From Bugula neritina (Eukaryota; Bryozoa; Gymnolaemata; Cheilostomatida; Bugulidae): DNA of 64,000 nt. The notes under the pieces were generated by a model. The model saw only the letters and a program-made list of their open reading frames with translations, did not search any database and was not told the origin of the DNA. Positions 49,920 through 63,620 of the stretch are shown piece after piece. The stretch's first letter is position 1. The number at the start of each line of letters is the position of its first letter. The stretch spans positions 28,563,628 to 28,627,627 of the forward strand of contig OZ037767.1 in NCBI GenBank assembly GCA_964035545.1, given 5' to 3'. The translations under genes were made by a program, and so were the position numbers.

Positions 49920-51775
49920 AATGATAACGATACTAAAAATATTAATATAGCAGAATCAATAAACCAAAAAATATGTACCACTACTAATTAATAGTCGCTC
50001 TGTAAATATATCTTTACCACCGGCTTATTCAATCAATAAATTTGCTTAAAAAATACAGAATGCTTTCATTCAACTTCAAGCGACAATCAAATGAAGCACT
50101 CAGCGGAAAGTAACTTTCGCCCAATTTGGACACTTGCTGGATTCATAATTTGGCGATTGGTTTACCTTATCACGCAACTTTTTTTTAAACATGCATGCGC
50201 GTATTAAATGTAAATTTCAAGTGTTTAACAAAATTATCTATGGTAGACTATATTTTTTATCGTAGATAAAACTATTTAATTATTTTGTTTTAATTATATT
50301 TATATTGGAACAAAACTAAACATAAATGCGTTGACGTACTTAGAGAGGTGGGCGTGCTATCAACTTTGCCACGTTGGGCGCAATGCATTTTGGCCACGAA
50401 TAATCAACGTAAACAAATCAGCAGTTTACAGAAAAGGTTCAGGTGAGGTGCAATGGATTTTTTTTTACTCTGACCGTGATATTGCATTTTTATGTTTTGT
50501 TGATTAAATTTGGTGCTGCCGCTACTAGATACTTTACAGAGTATCCCTGTGAAATTTTTCTACATGCTTAAAAAGTTTATCAGTAATACCATCCGAGTGT
50601 ATCACTAATTTTACTTGTACGTTTACTTTTAGTTTTACACTTTCACTTTGACTTAGACTTAGAGTTACTGTTAGTAATACTATTACTATTGGTATTACTA
50701 TTAGTGTCTTGAAAGTTGAAGTTGATCTAGATCAGAAAAAATGAAATGACTAATACTAATAGTATTACCGTTAGTAATACTATTAGTGTTACTGTTACTG
50801 TTAGTATTACTATTACTATTAGTATTACAGTATTAGTAATACTATTAGTATTAGTATTACTATTACTTACATTACTATAAGTATAAGTATTACATATACT
50901 ATCAGTATCACTGTGAATAAAATTTTCACTATTACATTTACTATTAGTATTAGTATTAGTAATACTAATAGTAATTGTAAATAATTGTTCATTATAATAT
51001 TAATATAAGTGTTTCATTAACTAATTAAATCAAATGATTAAGTTTAATTGCTAATTTGAATTGTGTCTAACTTGGTTGAAAGTCAAACTCATTGCTATTG
51101 CACTTAATGTTATTTATGTAATTCAAATTCCATAAACTTTAAGTCTGACACTCATTTAGTGATTCATTTTTAATGATTTGTCAAGAAATAAAGAAAAAGA
51201 TTCAAGTTCAACAACTCTAAAGGATAGTTTAATTGCATATTGATATTGCCGGCTGTTAAAGTATCCCAAATAGATCAGCAAAAAAGCCAAACATTAATTG
51301 GTATTTGTACTTGTGTTGTTATTAATTATCAATTTATATTACCTAATAAGTTGATTGATTGATTGATTGATTGATTTATTACATATCACAAACATGACAA
51401 CACGTTGCAAAATTCAGTGTAAATACTTGCTATAATAAGTAGGAATGAACAAAAATAAGAGAAAAAAAATCAAAACTCTGTTGGATTATTTAAAATAAAA
51501 GCTCATTTAAAGTATTTACAGTACTAATACATATACATACATATACATACATACATATACATATACTAATACATATCATTATCGTAATATGTTATTCAAA
51601 GTTTTAGTTATTTATGAAATCTACTTCACTCGTATCAAGTATGATATGTGAAAAATAATTTTGCCAACTGCAGCAAGTCTGTCTATAATGGTCAGTGCTG
51701 GTGCTGTGATTGACTTGAGTTGTAGCTATGTAGTATGTGCTAAGAGGCCTACTTACTGTTGTTGTCTTTCCCTAG
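49920..51775. other. Shared upstream region of head-to-head MTCH and vigilin genes
   Basis: 1.9 kb between the MTCH start codon and the first recognised vigilin exon. A less AT-rich patch at about 50335-50445 (aggtgggcgtgc, ttgggcgcaatg) ends in a donor-like caggtgagg and is a candidate shared promoter or vigilin first exon. The rest is low-complexity, including an (attg)n run at 51352-51378 and an (atac)n run at 51530-51570. Confidence 0.35.
50620..50995 (+). repeat. Degenerate TTAGTATTACTATTAG block upstream of vigilin
   Basis: Interspersed attagt, attact and agtaat hexamers for about 370 bp, preceded by actttcactttgacttagac. Confidence 0.7.
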
Positions 51776-51840
51776 ATATTGAATCACTGTGGCTTTCAAA
51801 CATATCAACACTCATTAGGACGGATTTCCGGGACAGTTAA
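51776..51840 (+). other. HDLBP: Vigilin 5' UTR exon (probable)
   Basis: 65-bp segment between a good acceptor (gttgtctttccctag) and donor gtaagt at 51841. The next exon starts at 51958 after ttccacag, 31 bp before the start codon. Confidence 0.45.
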
Positions 51841-51988
51841 GTAAGTCTAAATCACTTATTCTGGCATCATAAATTAAAATTGTCTATCTAATGGGTTAGT
51901 AGTAAATACAATAGTGTTAGACTTCTGAACTTTTCATTGCTTCTCTTGGTTCCACAGCTCTGTACGACTTTGGAAACGTTTACCGACC

Positions 51989-53030
51989 ATGAGTTCAGCT
52001 GAAGAATCTAATGGCGTGGCTGGGATTGGCGAGGTCTATGGAGAAGCTTTCCCAGTTCTTCCAACTCGAATGAAACCGCAAAAAACGGTTACGAATGGAA
52101 AGACTGGAAAGGATCCTGAACATATCAAAGCCACTCCTGCTGGATCTCACCCACACATTAGAAGTTCTACCATCACCCAGGTATAGTCTACACTCTACAG
52201 TATGCTAAGAGTCATGTTTGATGAATAATCCTAACGTTATCACTTCTGGAAGCAGAACATTTACATAAGTACGGAGTACCTTGTAAGGTTGCACATAAAT
52301 CATATCAACATAGTCTATTCACCTTGTTGATGGTGTGGCTCTAACCACATGAGTTTGTCCTGGTGTTGGCAGGTCTTTCATGTACCACTCGAAGAGAGGC
52401 GTTACAAGAAGCTGGACCAGGCCTTCAGTTCTGACCGGACAGCCCAAGACCAAGCATGTCAGCAGATCTCCAAGCAACACGATGTTCACATCGAGACCAC
52501 CCTGGCCCGAGACCAGTCCCTCACCGTTGTCCTCACTGGCAAGGCTGATGCCGTAATGAAAGCCAAACGTGACGTCATCAATCGACTTCAAACTCAGGTG
52601 AGTTGTCAGTCTTCTCTATACACGTGCTATCGCAAGGAGTAGTCCAGCAGCTTCAGTCTGTAACTGTGTAATGTTACTGGAATGTAGGCACAGGTCACCA
52701 TCAGCATCCCCAAAGAGCACTACAAGTACATCCTGGGAGCCAAAGGTAAGAAACTGGCCGACTTGGAGCTGGAAACAGCCACCAAAATATTAATACCAAG
52801 GCAAGAGGACTCAAGTGACCAAATCAAGATTACTGGCAACAAGGAGGGGCTGGACCGCGCCATGCATGAGATTCAGCTGATCTCTGATGAGCAGGTAATT
52901 CACCGCTGTACTAGTAGTACTAGTAAAAGTAGTACTAGTAGGAGTAGTAGTTATAGTAGTAGTAGTACTAGTAGGAGTAGTAGGAGTAGTAGTTATAGTA
53001 CTAGTAGTAGTAGTAGTGGTAGTAGTAGTG

Positions 53031-53061
<31 letters not shown>

Positions 53062-56000
53062 TAGTAGTAGTAGTATTAATAGTAGTAATTAATGGTAACC
53101 TCCATTTCACTCTGTGTGTTGAGCTACTGGTACTTCTACCATATGCTGGTAGATAATGATGTTATCAATAAATGACTACAAACCTTTGCCTATAATGTGA
53201 CCTGAAGCTCCATCACCATATGTACAAAGGTTACTTGCCTCAAAGCTGATGGTCTGTTTAGTTGAGATTGAACTATTAGCAATACTAACAAAAACTGTAG
53301 AGCTGGAAAAAGCAGTGCAGTGTTCAGTTTTAATATCTACGCTTGAAAACCTGCCAGTATGAATATCCACCGGGAGTTTGCATAAACCATTAGTTATTAT
53401 ATTTAATTTATGCAGGCTAAACTGGCGTTTGAGAGATTGAATATTCCTAAGATATACCACCCATTCATCACTGGAGCTAACAACACCCAGCTTAAGAAGC
53501 TGCAAGAGTCTACTGGAGCACGCATTAACATCCCCCCACCCAGCGTCATGAAAGATGAGTTGACTGTGGCAGGTGAGAAGGAAGGAGTGAAGAAAGCGGT
53601 GGAAGAGATCAATCGAATTTATAATGAGAAGAAGCAGAGATGTCAAACCGTAAGTTCTTGACATCACGCCAGACAACTATGCATAACGAGACTGTCATGC
53701 CTTGATTGTTGCGCACTGTAGAATGTCACGTTTTTCAAATTCTAGTTATGACATCTCCTTGTATCTTGCATCATAGCTAGTTGGCATATTTGTACTCATT
53801 TATACTGTTTAGTAACATGGACTTAATTCTGTATCCTCAGAGAGCTCTACATCTACCATATTCCTCTACATCTACCATATTTCTCTATGTCTACCATATT
53901 TCTCTATATCTACCATATTTCTCTATGTCTACCATATTTCTCTACATCTACCATATTTCTCTACATCTACCATATTTCTCTATGTCTACCATATTTCTCT
54001 ACATCTACCATATTTCTCTACATCTACCATATTTCTCTACATCTACCATATTTCTCTACATCTACCATATTCCTCTACATCTACCATATTTCTCTATATC
54101 TACCATATTTCTCTAAGTCTACCATATTTCTCTATATCTACCATATTTCTCTATATCTACCATATTTCTCTATATCCACCATATTTCTCTATATCCACCA
54201 TATTTCTCTACGTCTACCATATTTCTCTACATCTACCATATTTCTCTACATCTACCATATTTGCTGTAACTGCAGGTTTCGGTCGAAGTAAGCAAGAAGC
54301 AGCACAAGTACGTCATCGGCCCAAGAGGTCAGGGACTGCAGGAGATCATGGCTCAGTATCAAACCAGCGTTGAAGTTCCACCCCTGGATTCCCCCTCCTC
54401 CACCATCACGCTGAGGGGAGACTCCGCCTCCCTTGGCGCCGCCCTCAGTGCCGTCTACCAGAAGGCTAACAGCATCGTCTCCTTTGAGGTGGCTGCCCCC
54501 TCCTGGCTCCACCGGTTCATTATTGGCAAGCAAGGAGCCAATATAAAGAAGGTATTTGTTGTTTGAGCATATGAATGTACCTGGTGGGAGGTTCTGTTGA
54601 AGTTTAGCATACGTTGATTCTAGTCTGATTTATCTATGTATGTGGCTGCATGTCTGGTGTGGATTATATTAAATGCTGTCATACTTATTTCTTCCTGAAG
54701 CTGAAAGCCAACTTACACAATTGTTACTCCTTGTACATATATGAGAGTATGTCTATATGCACTGTGTATGTGCACTGTCTGTGTGCGCTGTCTATATGCA
54801 CTATCAGCACACAAAGTATGTTCTTCCTACAGCTGATGTCTGAAGTACCCAAGGTTCACATCGAGTTTGCTGATGGAGAGGACAAGATCTGCCTGGAAGG
54901 ACCACCAGAGGAAGTGACTGTGGCGCAGAAGGAGCTGGAGAAGATAGTAGCCGAGTTGAAGCGCACCATGGACTTTGCTGAGGTGAAGGTTGACAAGAAG
55001 GTAAGAGTATTGACTCTGTTGTGACATTCTAATTTCACTTCAAACATTCCACATTAGGAACCACTCTGTATACAATACTGTCAGACTTTCTACAACATTT
55101 GTCTAAACTTTAAGTGTTGTGTGTGTTTGTAGTACCACCGTAATATCATTGGCAAGTCTGGAGCTAACCGACAACGTATGATGACGGAGACTAACACCAA
55201 CATTAGAATACCAAGTGAAGACGACTCCAGTGAAATCATCAGGATAGAAGGCGATCCTGCTGGGGTCAAGGTCGTCAAGGCTGAACTCATGGAAATGGTC
55301 AAGAAAATGGTAAGACTTGCCCTCCAGGCTGGACTTATATTAATAGACCGGCACAAACATGCTCACTATTCAGTAATTAGCAATCATCAGGTTATATATT
55401 GCACGTGACTTTGGTAATTAATCTTGCTTATTCTGGATTATTGTGTGGTGGTGACGGCAATAGACTCTCTGATTTGCAGGATAATGAACGATCACGGGAC
55501 ATACTGATAGAGAACAGGTTTCACCGACAGCTCATTGGACAGAAAGGAGAGTCCATCAAGGAGATAAGAGATAAGTTCAACCAGGTTCAGATCTCTCTGC
55601 CAGACTCTGACAAGAAGAGTGACATTGTGACGCTGAGAGGCCCAAAGCAAGACGTAGAGCAATGCTTCCAGTACTTGACCAAGCTGAACAAGGAACTGGT
55701 AAGTTTCCCCCAACTTCTGAACACTTTCTTATAAACAACCTCTAAACACCTTCTTATAGACAACTTCTGAACACATGTGTGTCTTATTCATGCTAGTGTA
55801 GCACACTGTGTATGCTAGAACTTCAACTGTGCTGTGCATTCAGGAGCTATCTATGTGTGCTGTATGACAGCAACAGAGTGATCTTGTAGTTAATGTCTTC
55901 TGCTACTAAACAGTTTTTTGTAACATTATAAAGCTTTGTATTTACTGATCATGAAGATATATTTGGTCAGAATGTTATGTTTCATTATAGAAGGTGAAAT

Positions 56001-59000
56001 GTTCTCTATATGTGTATGATGTAAGGTTTAGTGATAACTTTTCTATTTATTTTCTTGGTTTTCTGGTGAAACTATTTAGAAAAATTATACAAACACTAAG
56101 TCTGTTGAAATTAGTGTTACTTCGGCTTTTAAATGGTACAAAGTGCAAAAGGTGACAAAACCTTTACTTCTTCTGCTGCCCACAAGACTTTCTGTAACAT
56201 TCATATTATTGCCTTGATTCTTTTGATTTTGAACTTATCTTGCGAAGAAGTTAGAATTTGTATTCTAATGAAAATAGAATCACTGTTGCAGACTAGAGAT
56301 TGAATGTTAATTACAGTTCTTCCTAGCTAAGGTTTTCCTATGACTACTATTTGCAGGTCTTGAATAACCATGTTGGGGAAGTGAAAATATTCAAAGACTT
56401 CCATAAGAATGTGATTGGCAAAGGAGGTGCCACCATCAAGAAGATACGAGATGAGACAGACACGCGTATTGACTTGCCCAATCAGATGTCGGCCTCGGAC
56501 ACCATCAAGATCACCGGCAAGAAGGAGAACGTGGAGAAAGCCATCACCATGATAGAGAAAATACAGAAGGAGCTGGCCAACATAGCGGAGGAGTTTGTTG
56601 ACATTCCCCACAAGCTGCACAACTCTGTGATCGGTGCAAAGGGCAGATTCATCAGAGCTCTTATGGAGGAGTGCGGGGGCGTGCAGATCAGGTTCCCCGC
56701 CGAGAACTCTGCTAGTGATCGGGTGAGTAGGCTAAGTTATTCTTTCTGCAGCTCTAGGGTGAAAGTAGCAACTGTTTGGTGTCACATGTAGTTCATCTAA
56801 CAAGGTAAATAGTGTGTCTTTGCTTTGATATTACCAACCTGTTGATCATTACAAGGAAATGTTTGTACATGCGACACACCAACACATTACAAGAGTTTAA
56901 TATTGTTTGCTGACCCACTAACCCTTGTTGTGCTAATTGCTGTTGTTTGCTGACAGGTGGTAATCCGAGGTCCCAAGGAGGACGTTGAGAATGCCAAGAA
57001 GCAGCTTCTGGAGCTGGTTGAAGACCGTAAGATCAACTCTTACACTGCTGAGCTCAAAGTCAAGCCTGAGTTCCACAAGTTCCTGATTGGCAGGGGAGGA
57101 GTCAACATACGCAAGGTTTGTCCATGTAAACTGACTCTTAGTATTATCTAGATGCTGTGTATCGAAATCCATAACTTGTAGTCCAAGTGTATGTAATCAG
57201 ATACTGAGCTTAGCATTATATACTCTGTGTACTTGATATGAACTGCTGGCTGAGTCTCCATTTACTCTCTTGGTTGTCTCCCGTACCTGCGCAGTGATTA
57301 TCTCCTCCGGTATAGTTGACAACACGCCGTGTTTATGTTGGCAGGTGAGAGATAATTTTGGAGCAAGAGTTATCTTCCCAGCTGTTGGTGATGAGCAGCC
57401 CGACATCATCACTCTGATTGGCAAGAAGGAGAGTGTGGAGAAGGCTAAAGCCCATCTTGAGGAGCAGATAGTGGAACTGGTGAGCACAGCCCTGTATTTC
57501 CTGTTGGCTTGTTGTGTACTTTATGTAGAGTTTATATTCATTCTCGTGGGTTGGCTGATCATACATACACACACTATATAGCATAGAGTCATAGACTATA
57601 ACCTGACCCTCATGCTTGAATATTCTCTAACAGGAGAAGATCGTGGAGGACACTGTGGACGTTCCTACCAAGTGGCACAAGAACTTTGTTGCACGACGTG
57701 GTGAGATGCTGACGCAAATTGCTGCCGATTACGGAGGTGTGAGCATCAGCCTGCCGCGCAACGGGTCCAACAGTGAGACCATCAAACTGAGCGGCGCCAA
57801 GGAGTGTGTGGCCGGAGCCAAGCAGAGGATACTGGAGATTGTCGATGATCTGGTGAGTGTCGACAGCGCTGACGGACTGGCTGACAGAGTAGCTAGAGTG
57901 TGTCATGGTGTCAGTTCACTCAGCAACCTCACTTCCTGTGCAATTGGCTGACCATAAAATCCTCACTTATTCTCATCTATCTCCATCTCCGCTTTGTCCT
58001 GTTCAAGTAGCGGGAAAAGACGATAGACAATATAATGAGGGAATAAAACTTTATTATTACTTGTTGAGATGAAATTTATAGCTTGAGTTCTGTTGTGTTG
58101 CTGTAGGAGGCACAGGTTACTATCGAGTGTGTCATACCCCAGAAACACCACAGGAGTGTAATGGGAGCCAAGGGTATCAATGTTCAGGAGATTACTAAAC
58201 AGTACAATGTCAACATTAAGTTTCCCGAGAGACCACGTCAGAGTCGACCTTCAGAAGACCTTTCACCTCAGGTTAGCTGGCAGCTGCAAGATTTTTCTAC
58301 TGTAAGGATATAATATTTTAAATGATTACAAAACAAGGAAATATTCTGAAACTGCTTTTGTGGAAAGGCTGCTTTCATTTTTAACTGCAACCGATTGCGT
58401 AGCAACTTGAATAGGACTCTGTTGACTGCACCATCGCACCTACTGTGACTGGAGTCTGCTGACAGTGTACATTCACTTGACCAAGATACAACTGTTGGCA
58501 TGTGACTACATGTGTAATAAACATATGGGATAATGAATTATATATACAATATTTTATTATATACAACAGCGATTTATCATGATTGTATTTAACTAATTGA
58601 CAACTTGCTATCTGTCAATTCTGAATGTGGACTCAATGTTATTTAGACTGTGGATACAATGTTAGTTAGACTGTGGATACAATGTTATTTAGACTGAGGA
58701 GCCACCTGCACTCAGCAATGGGGACGGTGACGCCACCACACCCTCACCACAAGATATTATAATGGTGAGCGGTAAGAAGGAAATGGCTGAAGATGCTAGA
58801 GATGCTCTGCAAGCACTCGTTCCTATGACCAAGGAGATGGAGATACCTTTTGAGTTCCACCGATACATCATTGGACAGAAAGGTGGGCGCGTGCTTCTAG
58901 TTAGCGCTGGAGACAGTTCGTCTTAGCAGTTGTTCCACTGCAACCTTTTGATGCTATAACTGTCTAGTGTCCATGCTTTATTGGCTTATATAAATAGAAC

Positions 59001-60551
59001 TAACTGCGCCAAGTCTATTCCTTGAGTGAAAAGCTCAAACTACTTGAATGCCACAAATGTATACTCGCTCGCTGGAGCATACAGATGCTGTGCGTTCCCT
59101 CTACCCCCTCCCCCCTCTCAGTAGAGTTGATGTCTATTTGACTAACTAGCTGTGTGCCCTGACTGCAGGTAAAGATATTCGTCAGATGATGGAGACTTAT
59201 GACGTGAACATATCCATTCCCCCGTCCGACCTGTCTAGCGACATTGTGAAGATCTCTGGTGTGGAGAGTAAAGTAGACAAAGCTATTGTCGGCCTGGAGG
59301 AGAGAGTTAAGGAACTCGAAGGCGAGAAAGCAGACAGGGTGAGGCCATAGCACATTTCTTTGCTAGAGCTAGTAAGCCACTGTGTAACACAGGGTGTGGC
59401 ATGTTAAATGCTTCACAGGTCTTGAGATCTATTGTTGGCAAGAGTAACTCTATCTTTAAATTACCAAAAGCTGGTGTAGACATAAATGTTGGACTTGCTT
59501 TTGATTATGTACAACCTGAAATATCTGAAACTGTTTCCAACTATAATGATTGCCAAGTAAAGACATGTTATGGTGTAACAGGAGCTGAGAAGCTTCACAC
59601 TGGACATCTCAGTTGACCCGAAGTACCACCCCAAGATTATTGGCCGTTCTGGTGCCGTCATCAAGAAACTGCGCACCGACCACCAGGATGTGAACATCCA
59701 GATGCCGAACAGAGACGCAGAGTTTCCAGATAAGATCACCATCTCTGGCTACGAGGCCTCCGCCAATGCTGCCAAAGATGCTATTCTCAAGATAGTGTCT
59801 GACTTGGTAAGTTGAGTGTGAATATTGCTTCTCACCAGATGTAACACACACAAGTGCTGGGTGGAGAAGTGCTTATGCTGGTGTATTGATTATGCCGAGT
59901 GTTTTATAGGAGTCTCTAACCACCCTACAAGTGACTATTGATGCCCGTGTTCACAACCGTATCATCGGTTCACGTGGCGCTGCCGTTCGTAAACTGATGG
60001 AAGAGTTCAAGGTTGATGTCAGGTTCCCAAGGAGCTCTGACAAGGAAAAGGACCTGGTGGAGATAACTGGAGCTGAAGATGATTGCTATGACTGCCAGGA
60101 TGAGCTGCTCAACCTTGCAGAGGAATATGTAAGTGTTTTGTGTAGATTCTTCGTGGCTGTTCTTATTCTGTCGGTACTGGCCATTAGCCCGCTAGCAGTA
60201 CTATAGATACAGTAGCTACTCTGATTGTAAGAAAAAACAGTTTATTATGCTTGAGTTTCTTGGAAGAAGCATTTCTGAGTTGTTGGCGTACAGTTTGGTT
60301 GTATCTTGCTGATGGACTCTCTTTTTGCTTTCTAGATGCAAGACGTCATCGACAGAGAGGAAATGAACCAATTTATGAAACCGTCCCGTCAGCAGGAGCA
60401 GCCCAAGAAAGAAGCGGCCCAGAAAGGCTTCGTTGTGTCTGGTGCACCGTGGGATACCAACAGCACTGAAGACTTCCCTACTATTGGTGGGGGTGCAGCA
60501 CCCGCTGCCAATGGGGGGTCCCGTGTCGGTCCCTGGGGTAGAAGGCATTGA
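51989..60551 (+). CDS. HDLBP: Vigilin, multi-KH RNA-binding protein
   Basis: Eighteen coding exons join in phase: 51989-52180, 52373-52597, 52688-52894, 53416-53649, 54276-54551, 54833-55000, 55133-55309, 55480-55698, 56357-56722, 56957-57115, 57345-57479, 57634-57852, 58107-58271, 58693-58882, 59169-59338, 59582-59806, 59910-60128, 60336-60551. The product is 1253 residues (human 1268). Vigilin binds mRNAs and tRNA through repeated KH domains, near ER-bound ribosomes, and is linked to lipoprotein metabolism. There are 15 KH units. GxxG loops seen: GAKG, GPRG, GKQG, GKSG, GQKG, GKGG, GAKG, GRGG, GAKG, GQKG, GRSG, GSRG. KH1 has none, KH3 has GANN and KH11 has ARRG. The tail (APWDTNSTEDFPTIG ... 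GPWGRRH) matches the conserved vigilin C-terminus. Nearly all introns are phase 0; only 58882/59169 is phase 1. Confidence 0.96.
52905..53092 (+). repeat. (AGT)n trinucleotide array in vigilin intron 3
   Basis: agt/agg units for about 185 bp, starting about 10 bp after the donor of exon 3. Serine- and threonine-rich frames over it are artefacts. Confidence 0.92.
53843..54262 (+). repeat. 19-bp minisatellite, about 22 copies, in vigilin intron 4
   Basis: Unit ctctacatctaccatattt with atgtc and atatc variants. It is pyrimidine-rich on the sense strand and ends about 12 bp before the acceptor of exon 54276-54551. Long open frames here in two phases are repeat artefacts. Confidence 0.95.
55699..56356 (+). 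other. Vigilin intron 8, no other feature seen
   Basis: 658 bp; begins with two copies of tctgaacac/tctaaacaccttcttata-like sequence (55715-55770). No exon recognised. Confidence 0.6.
58627..58697 (+). repeat. Three-copy 23-bp repeat carrying the acceptor of vigilin exon 14
   Basis: tggatacaatgttatttagactg and variants occur three times in tandem. Each has ttag followed by actg; the third copy's ttag is the acceptor used in the model (exon starts 58693). Confidence 0.8.
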
Positions 60552-60632
60552 TCTGCTCCGCTGGATCGTTCCTCCCTCTTTCTACTCTAATGCTGACATA
60601 AAAATATACAAAAAAACTGGAAGTTTTATTCT

Positions 60633-60638
60633 AATAAA
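60633..60638 (+). terminator. HDLBP: Poly(A) signal of vigilin
   Basis: AATAAA 82 bases after the stop codon. Confidence 0.6.
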
Positions 60639-63039
60639 CAGACTTTGTAATTATATTATTTTCAAAGGTGCTTTCAGTTATGTTGTTGCCAATAGTTTGT
60701 GTAATAAGCAGAATTTAACTACATTGGTCATGTAAAACTTCTCTAATTTTAATTAAACTATTTGGGAGGGTCAACAGTGGTCCATTGTTTCAACTATGCA
60801 TTATGCAATATTTTTTCCCATTTTTGTATTTTTGACTAGACTGTACTTGAGTGTACTCTATACCAAATCACTGTCTGATATATAAACAGCTTAACTGATG
60901 ACTTATAAATTTTCCAATAAAAATTGAACCTCATATTTTTATTTAATGTTATTTGGTTATTGGTCTCAGAATTTCTATTTTAAGTCGCCCACTTTGTCAT
61001 TGCTATTACTACTGTATCTGTTTGTTATTGAAATTTTCCAGCTCATGTAGATCATATAATAAATATAATTATAATGTCGATTATAGCAAAAGCTATTGAA
61101 TATGTTATCCAGTGTTCTATTGGTGTGTTACCATGATATACTTTATCACAAAGTTTTGAAATTGGTTTTGACCTGAGAAGTTTTCTTTAGCTACATGTAA
61201 CCGATAGAATAACCATTTTTGAACTTGTATTTTACTGGAAACTTTAACTTGGTATTTTACTAAGTATCGGCAAAAAATTAACATTTTCTAGATTAGTTAA
61301 AGCAGCTAATTTTAGTCATGTAGATTATTGGGAATATTTGATTTTACACTGCAAGAACAAGTGCAGCACCTGTAAATTGCTCAATGAAAAATAATAATGG
61401 TGACGTTTTCAAAGTAAAAGCTCACAGCATGGCTATAGTTGTAATCAACAGCTATATCTACATATTTTTGCTCAGCCCAAATGAAAGTATAACCTTTATT
61501 TCATATACACATTTATAGCTTATAGATCAAAATAATATCTGCTGCAGTACAAAGCCATCATAATTCTAGACAACTTGCAGTACCATCAAATGCTCAGCCA
61601 TAGAAGCTATGGAATAGCAAAAGTTTCATTCACACACATAAATTCCATTTTGTATTGTAAAACAGAAGGCTACGTTCAACATTATTATATAGTTTTTCTA
61701 GAAGATAAGTTTCCCGAGCAACCTTTGCCAAGAAATTCCTGTGAAGAAGTACAATGTTAAAAGTCATGGCTTAGCCCAAGTGACACTGATTCTGTTGCAC
61801 ACTCATGATTTTATTGACAATCATCAGCTAAATATAGCAACAACTCACCAGACCACATTTCTAATGCTACTAACTTTTCAACTAGCTGTATCTCTTGGTA
61901 TAAAGTAATTCTATTATAATTGTTCAGGTTTAAATGTATTATTTATGCATGTAGTTAGTTATTATGGTGATTGCCATGACTCAACCATAATATTGTCTCT
62001 ACCACAGCTCTCAAAGGAGGAGACATAAAATTATGTTTCATTCAATAGCACAAGTCACGAGAAGTTGTCTACCTGTGAATTATCACAATTACACACTAAA
62101 ATCAAAACTCATCATAAACTAGAAATAAACCCATGCATATCAAAATTCAAAAATTTGCTATTTAGCTTTATAATTTAGAAATGTCCTGCTATAATTAATA
62201 GTGATTGCCAAAGTTTGGTAAGAGCTATATACTTGCCATGTTATCTTAGACATCTAAAGTCCATGGCTTGTGTTGCTGGTACTGATTATTTCTGTATCCA
62301 AGGGAGACGATGAACAAGTTTGATGGACTATTATATAGCTTTTTATGTTGTTTGAACTGGGTTGATGCATTTGAGAATATAACACAATATAATTGCAATG
62401 AACTGTGTGAATATACCACCAGCACTATGAGCTACCAATATGCTGCATGCCATCAAAAATAGCACTGTTGAAATGCTTTGAAGTGAGCATCATTATAAAG
62501 GTCAGTTCCATATTCATAAATATTTTCATTTATACTACTTGAACATTAAATTTGCCGAAAACTATAAAATTGTGAAATAATTGCTCTAAATGTTGCTTTA
62601 AGTTTGAAGTTTATTGACTATAATAGGAAACAATGTATGTCATTATTCACCAACCCCCCCCCCCCCCCCCTACCGCATAATAAAAAGAAGGAAAATTTCT
62701 CCAATACAATATAATTCCTTCTCATTACTTTATAAAAGGACACAATTTAAATAGCTGTTGCATTATATACAAGTTTTGTAGTATCAGCTCCAATTTGAGC
62801 TCATACAACACATCTTTATTTTTAAATACCAACCATATTATTTTTGTGACTTTTAGCAAAAATGATTGTTCATGCTATTTATACTCGACAGAAAAAAAAA
62901 ATTGTTTTAAGAGTTATCGCTCCAACTTTAATCTAACTAAATTGCATCAAAAGACAATTGAGCGAGTCCATTATTCTTCATTATTATAATATTTATCATT
63001 TCATTACAGAGGTACTGAGTGAAAGTTGGATTAAGTTTA

Positions 63040-63620
63040 TGAGCTTATACTTATACTTACACTTACAGTAAGTGCAATTTATACTAATACAGTTACTAAT
63101 ACTACTTATAGTTATGCAGGTATTGATAGTAGTAGTAGTTACTAGTCAGTAGTATAATTCTAATCACAATAATATAATAATTATAGTTTAATTTATAATA
63201 ATATTAATATTAATAATATTTTAATAATATCATTATTAATAATTATAAATTAAAATATAAATTAATAATTATAATGATGATGTTATTGTTAATTTCAAAA
63301 TTTAAATTAATAATTATGATGTCAATAGACAATTGCAATGGTAGTACTAGTCGTAGTACTACTAGTAACTAGTTGAAAATAAAATTTAGTTTACAAATGA
63401 TAATAAACAATATTATGTATTACATATTTATATCAAGAATATTTTAACTTATAATAATATAAATAATAATAATCAAATTAAAAATAGTAATAACACTAAC
63501 AGTGAATGAGAGATAAATAATGGTAATACTAGTAATAATTTCAAGTTTTATTTTTATAATACTAATTCATTAATTGAACTTAGTAATACTAATAGTAATA
63601 GTGATAGTGATAGTCCTATG
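63040..63620 (+). repeat. Degenerate ACTAATAGT / AATAATATT low-complexity block
   Basis: Mix of acttatactt, tactaatac, agtagtag, aataatattaat and gatagtgatag units over nearly 600 bp, related in character to the blocks near 11640 and 50620. Confidence 0.6.

Noticed and set aside
52763-53110. Ser-rich plus and Thr-rich minus frames over the AGT array
   Set aside because: The plus frame begins in vigilin exon 3 and runs past its donor into a trinucleotide repeat; the minus frame is its complement.
53781-54291. Two overlapping 111- and 134-codon frames rich in STIFLYIYHISL
   Set aside because: They are translations of the 19-bp minisatellite; a repeat without stops is open in several frames.
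59401-59616. 71-codon plus frame between vigilin exons
   Set aside because: Lies in the intron 59339-59581 and reaches the next exon in the wrong frame.
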